Positions 60,781-64,000 of a stretch of 64,000 bases of DNA are shown here, in pieces. Position 1 is the stretch's first letter; each line of letters starts with the position of its first letter. This DNA comes from Mizugakiibacter sp. (GTDB taxonomy: Bacteria; Pseudomonadota; Gammaproteobacteria; Xanthomonadales; Rhodanobacteraceae). Both the position numbers and the translations under genes were made by a program. The stretch lies in assembly GCA_003233305.1 (NCBI GenBank), contig QILI01000133.1:1-64000 (forward strand). The letters run 5' to 3'. The notes below the pieces were generated by a model. That model worked only from the letters and a program-made list of their open reading frames with translations. It ran no database searches and was not told where the DNA came from.

Positions 60781-62031
60781 ATGCCCCCCATTAAAAAATA
60801 CCAATGGACCTTTCCCGCACGTTTTCGAACCGGGGCCTATGGTTGGAAGGCCTCCCGACTCGTCTGCCAGCGTCTGCGCGAAGCCGTCTACGAGATCAAA
60901 AAGGTTACAAAGAAAGACCCCGTGCTAGGGGCGGAAGGCTCGGTTCGTCTGATGGAGAAACTTTGGCCGGCACTGGAGTATGTGGACAGCTCCAGCGGTG
61001 CGCTGGGGTCGGCTGTGTACAAAGCGCTGGATGCATTGATACCCATCATCATCGAGGCGCCGGCTGATGACAAGACGCGCAGCAAATGGCTCGTTCGACT
61101 CTGGCAGGCGATGGAAGATGACGGTGTCGATTACCTCGGCCCGGTTGGTGACCGTTGGGGTGAAATTTGTGGTTCGGTGGAAGTTGCCGGGCGATGGGCC
61201 GAGGATTTGGTTTCCACGCTGCGGTCCTGTTGGTCGGATCCGAGTCCCAGAGCCTATTTCCACGGTGCGACGGCGTGTTTGTCTTGCCTGCTAGTGGCGA
61301 GGCGGTATCAGGAACTGCTTGAGCTTTTGGATTTGAATCGGCATCCCATGTGGCATTATCGCCGCTATGGTGTTGAGGCATTGCTGGCGATGGCTAAGAA
61401 GGCAGAGGCTTTGCAGTATGCCGAGGCCTCGCGAGGGTTAAACCAGCCGGACTTTACGATTGACCAGGCCTGCGAGGAGATTCTGATCTCTTCCGGTTTG
61501 TATGAGGAGGCCTACCGGCGCTACGGATTAAGTGCTGCGGTGGGCAATTCCAATATCACCCGGTTTCGTGCGGTAGTGAAGCGCTACCCCATGAAGGACA
61601 AGTCACAAATTCTGACCGATCTCATTGCCACCACCCCGGGGGAAGAGGGTAAGTGGTTTGCTACAGCCAAGGAGCTCAAGCTTTTTGACCTGGCGCTGGA
61701 ACTGGCCAAGCGGAGTCCTTGTGAGCCAAAAACACTGACCAGGGCAGCGCGGGATTATTGCGAATCCGAACCGGTATTCGCGCTCGGTTCGGCACTGGTT
61801 GCGCTTCGCTGGTTGAGTGAGGGATGGGGTTACGAGGTGAGCGACGCGGATGTGGTGGAGGCCTATGACCGGGCGATTAGCGTCGCGACCAAGTTAAATC
61901 ACATTGGCGAGGTCACCGAGTATATCCGGCAACTCGTTGGGGCAAATGATAGTGCGTCAAACCAGTTCGTTCGACAGGCACTGCAGGAACGAATGTGCGC
62001 GTATCAGACAGGTAATCCTGCTGCGTCATAG
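60781..62031 (+). CDS. unrecognised helical-repeat protein between guaA and tadA
   Basis: 416 residues, soluble, without signal peptide or membrane segment. It begins MPPIKKYQWTFPARFRTGAYGWKASRLVCQRL. The rest looks all-helical with TPR/ARM-like pairs: FHGATACLSCLLVARRYQELLELL, GVEALLAMAKKAEALQYAEA, ACEEILISSGLYEEAYRRYG, and later TTPGEEGKWFATAKELKLFDLALELAKRSPCEPKTLTRAARDY. No catalytic motif is seen. I recognise the overall look of a conserved uncharacterised family but cannot name a function. It splits the guaA-tadA neighbourhood known in pseudomonads and is followed by AT-rich DNA, which suggests acquisition. Confidence 0.7.
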   Translation: MPPIKKYQWTFPARFRTGAYGWKASRLVCQRLREAVYEIKKVTKKDPVLGAEGSVRLMEKLWPALEYVDSSSGALGSAVYKALDALIPIIIEAPADDKTRSKWLVRLWQAMEDDGVDYLGPVGDRWGEICGSVEVAGRWAEDLVSTLRSCWSDPSPRAYFHGATACLSCLLVARRYQELLELLDLNRHPMWHYRRYGVEALLAMAKKAEALQYAEASRGLNQPDFTIDQACEEILISSGLYEEAYRRYGLSAAVGNSNITRFRAVVKRYPMKDKSQILTDLIATTPGEEGKWFATAKELKLFDLALELAKRSPCEPKTLTRAARDYCESEPVFALGSALVALRWLSEGWGYEVSDADVVEAYDRAISVATKLNHIGEVTEYIRQLVGANDSASNQFVRQALQERMCAYQTGNPAAS

Positions 62032-62292
62032 TGGTGCATTTTCAAAAAAACAACGGGATACGTACTATTTTTCGATGTAGCAAATACCGCATACAGTTAT
62101 AATTATTTTTAGAGCAATTACTTAGCCACAAAGATCTCATTTGATCGAGTATTGCAAACAATAACATATATGCGACTATATGGGGTATCTGATAGAGGTT
62201 CTTCATATTTTTTCCATGATATTGATACTAGCGGCTATCGGAAAGCCTGTGCCAATGCTGAACTTTTGCGAGCCATTTACAATCGAGTGGCA
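62032..62292. other. AT-rich spacer upstream of tadA
   Basis: 261 bp much richer in A+T than the rest of the window (for example ATAATTATTTTTAGAGCAAT). No gene or family motif is visible, although the tadA frame stays open upstream to 62152. It looks like an acquired or decayed segment. Confidence 0.45.
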
Positions 62293-62811
62293 ATGAGTAC
62301 AACCCTTCCGGAAGCCGCTGCAAAGATCGGTGAAGCCAGCGAGCACCAGCGCAAAGCTGATCTGCGCTGGATGCGCAGGGCCTTGGCGTTGGCACGCTTT
62401 GCCGAGGAACAAGACGATGAGGTTCCGGTTGGTGCCGTACTGGTTCTCGGAGAACATGCGGTAGGGGAGGGCTGGAACCGTTGCGTCACCCTCAATGACC
62501 CTACTGCCCATGCGGAGATTCTTGCCCTACGTGCAACGGGGGTACAACTGGCAAATTATCGTTTTCCAGGTAGTACCTTGTACGTAACTCTGGAACCCTG
62601 TGCGATGTGCGCGATGGCTTTGGTTCATGCCCGGGTGGAGCGTGTCGTATTTGCTGCCTTCGATCCCAAAACCGGGGCGGCAGGCAGCGTATTTGATACC
62701 CTGATCAGCGATCGGCACAATCACCATATTACGGCCGAGGCAGGCTTGCTCGAAGACCAGTCGGCAGAGCTTTTGCGGCATTTCTTCAGAGCGCGCAGGG
62801 ATAAGGACTGA
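62293..62811 (+). CDS. tadA: tRNA-adenosine(34) deaminase
   Basis: 172 residues from the ATG at 62293; the ORF-track start is 47 codons upstream in AT-rich DNA and adds non-family sequence. TadA converts A34 of tRNA-Arg(ACG) to inosine. The zinc deaminase motifs are TAHAEILAL (His and catalytic Glu) and EPCAMCAMALVHARV (two Cys). FDPKTGAAGSVFD and the C-terminal LLRHFFRARR are also family features. Confidence 0.94.
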   Translation: MSTTLPEAAAKIGEASEHQRKADLRWMRRALALARFAEEQDDEVPVGAVLVLGEHAVGEGWNRCVTLNDPTAHAEILALRATGVQLANYRFPGSTLYVTLEPCAMCAMALVHARVERVVFAAFDPKTGAAGSVFDTLISDRHNHHITAEAGLLEDQSAELLRHFFRARRDKD

Positions 62812-62956
62812 AAATCGGTTTTCTCTTGTATGCCGTGAGTGACAACATGACTCGGTGCGGTGTCAGGTAGAGGCCAAGACCGACTAATCCATGACCTGGA
62901 TTGCTCGTCATATAAATGTCTGGGAAACAACCACACGCACTAGGGAAGAGTCCCGG

Positions 62957-64000
62957 ATGCCGAATATTCTTGATATAGGAAATAATGTGAAAAAGTTAAC
63001 ATTTGGAGTGATAGCGACTTCGAGAAAGGCCGATGAACGACGTATCCCCATCCATCCTGAGCATCTGTTACGTATCTCAGAGCAGGCTCGCCACCAGTTA
63101 GTATTTGAAAAAGGTTATGGCCAGCCATTTGGCATTGAAGATGCAGAAATTGCTGCACTGACCGGGGGTATCGCTACCCGCCATGAACTATTAGCTGACA
63201 TTGGTAATGTTATCCTTCCGAAGCCCGTGTTATCCGATCTACAAGAGCTTCGCACAGGGGGGATCTTGTGGGGCTGGCCACATTGTGTGCAGCAATCTTC
63301 CATCACTCAGGTTGCCATTGACCGTAAGCACACCATCATTGCTTTTGAGGATATGTATGCTTGGGGCCCTAATAAGCAGGTCGGTCGCCACACTTTCTAT
63401 AAAAATAATGAATTAGCGGGTTATGCAGGAATACTGCATGCATTGCAATTAAGGGGTATCGATGGCCACTACGGTAATCAGCGAAAAGTCATCATTTTAA
63501 GCTTTGGTGCGGTAAGTCGTGGTGCTATATACGCACTCAAGGCACGGGGCTTCCTAGATATCACAATATGTATTCAACGGCCCGATTACCAGGTTCGAGA
63601 GGAAGTTCTTGGTTGCCACTATGTCCGTCTTCGGGAAGGTGTAGATAACGAGGCACGTATGGTGGTGGTGGAGCACGATGGCAGTGAGCGACCATTGACC
63701 GAACTGATCAGTCAATCTGATATTATTGTAAACGGAACTTATCAGGATCCTGATCATCCTATTTTCTTTGTAACCGAAGATGAGAAATCAACTCTCAAAC
63801 CAGGGTGTCTTATTATCGACGTCAGTTGCGATGAGAATATGGGATTTTTCTTTGCCAAACCGACTACTTTTAAAGATCCTATGTTCAAGGTTGGTAATAT
63901 CGATTACTACGCGGTCGACCATACCCCAAGCTACCTATGGGAAAGTGCCTCTCGATCCATCTCTGCCGCTCTCCTTGTCCATTTGCCGACAGTATTGGCG
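62957..64000 (+). CDS. N5-(carboxyethyl)ornithine synthase homologue (partial)
   Basis: 348 codons, open to the right edge, not in the ORF track. The N-terminal half has the alanine dehydrogenase/PNT-type substrate domain (RRIPIHPEHLL, EKGYGQPFGI). GRHTFYKNNELAGYAGILHAL and the NAD(P) loop VIILSFGAVSRGAI follow. The C-terminal LIIDVSCDENMG and YYAVDHTPSYLWESASRSISA match the Lactococcus Ceo enzyme, which joins pyruvate to ornithine with NADPH. The substrate here is unproven. A GTG at 62987 with AGGA six bases upstream is an equally good start (giving MKKLTFGVI). The gene is richer in A+T than most of the window. Confidence 0.72.
   Translation, partial: MPNILDIGNNVKKLTFGVIATSRKADERRIPIHPEHLLRISEQARHQLVFEKGYGQPFGIEDAEIAALTGGIATRHELLADIGNVILPKPVLSDLQELRTGGILWGWPHCVQQSSITQVAIDRKHTIIAFEDMYAWGPNKQVGRHTFYKNNELAGYAGILHALQLRGIDGHYGNQRKVIILSFGAVSRGAIYALKARGFLDITICIQRPDYQVREEVLGCHYVRLREGVDNEARMVVVEHDGSERPLTELISQSDIIVNGTYQDPDHPIFFVTEDEKSTLKPGCLIIDVSCDENMGFFFAKPTTFKDPMFKVGNIDYYAVDHTPSYLWESASRSISAALLVHLPTVLA

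Noticed and set aside
62812-62956. GAAAA-TCGG-TTTTC hairpin after tadA
   Set aside because: The stem is AT-only and short; too weak for an intrinsic terminator.

Overview
The window is a chromosomal segment of a gammaproteobacterium. The evidence is the block pyrH-frr-uppS-cdsA-dxr-rseP-bamA-lpxD-fabZ-lpxA-lpxB-rnhB-dnaE-accA, the block maf-rng-yhdP-tldD, the order uvrC-pgsA-tRNA-Gly-tRNA-Cys-tRNA-Leu, the presence of darP (yjgA), and a KDO/lipid A outer membrane. Base composition is moderate to high in G+C, with a clearly AT-richer stretch near the right end. I cannot name the genus.

Layout. 1-0.9 kb: a truncated ArsR/methyltransferase fusion regulator on the minus strand with a long palindromic operator at its start. 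0.9-1.6 kb: a gene-free stretch with a possible MITE and degenerate REP-like repeats. 1.6-5.5 kb: an acyl-CoA dehydrogenase, a secreted amidase and a SapC-family protein. 5.6-9.8 kb: a translationally coupled manC-cysD-cysNC operon (GDP-mannose plus activated sulfate). 10.1-13.6 kb: mfd. 13.9-23.7 kb: maf-rng-yhdP-tldD, then darP on the opposite strand and pmbA. 23.8-24.2 kb: a DUF4870 membrane protein. 24.4-41.2 kb: the long minus-strand envelope, isoprenoid and replication block from pyrH down to accA, which lacks skp, and lacks rpsB-tsf at its head. 41.4-46.2 kb: a PHA-system-like protein, an FHA-like tail-anchored protein, then serC, pheA and aroA. 46.6-49.5 kb: a large membrane c-di-GMP protein with a degenerate GGDEF domain and an intact-looking EAL domain. 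49.5-50.4 kb: a RAYT/Y1-transposase element bounded by perfect 26-bp inverted repeats, lying 11 bp before the start codon of kdsB. 50.4-59 kb: kdsB, a thioredoxin-like/NHL protein, uvrC, pgsA, three tRNAs, a GacA/UvrY-type regulator, folD and guaB. 59-64 kb: guaA with a repeat-derived in-frame insertion, an unrecognised helical protein, tadA, and a truncated N5-(carboxyethyl)ornithine synthase homologue.

How the genes work together. Most of the window is housekeeping: lipid A and KDO synthesis, outer-membrane assembly, isoprenoid and phospholipid synthesis, aromatic amino acid and serine synthesis, GMP synthesis, nucleotide excision repair (mfd, uvrC) and TldD/PmbA proteolysis. The accessory signal is in small pieces: the RAYT element at kdsB, a three-copy intergenic repeat just after stop codons, a mobile palindrome inside guaA, a possible MITE, and the unknown gene plus AT-rich DNA around guaA-tadA. 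I saw no CRISPR array, prophage, rRNA or classical defence island. The best candidates for undescribed biology are the RAYT element placed on kdsB, the unknown gene between guaA and tadA, and the Ceo homologue whose neighbours lie outside the window.
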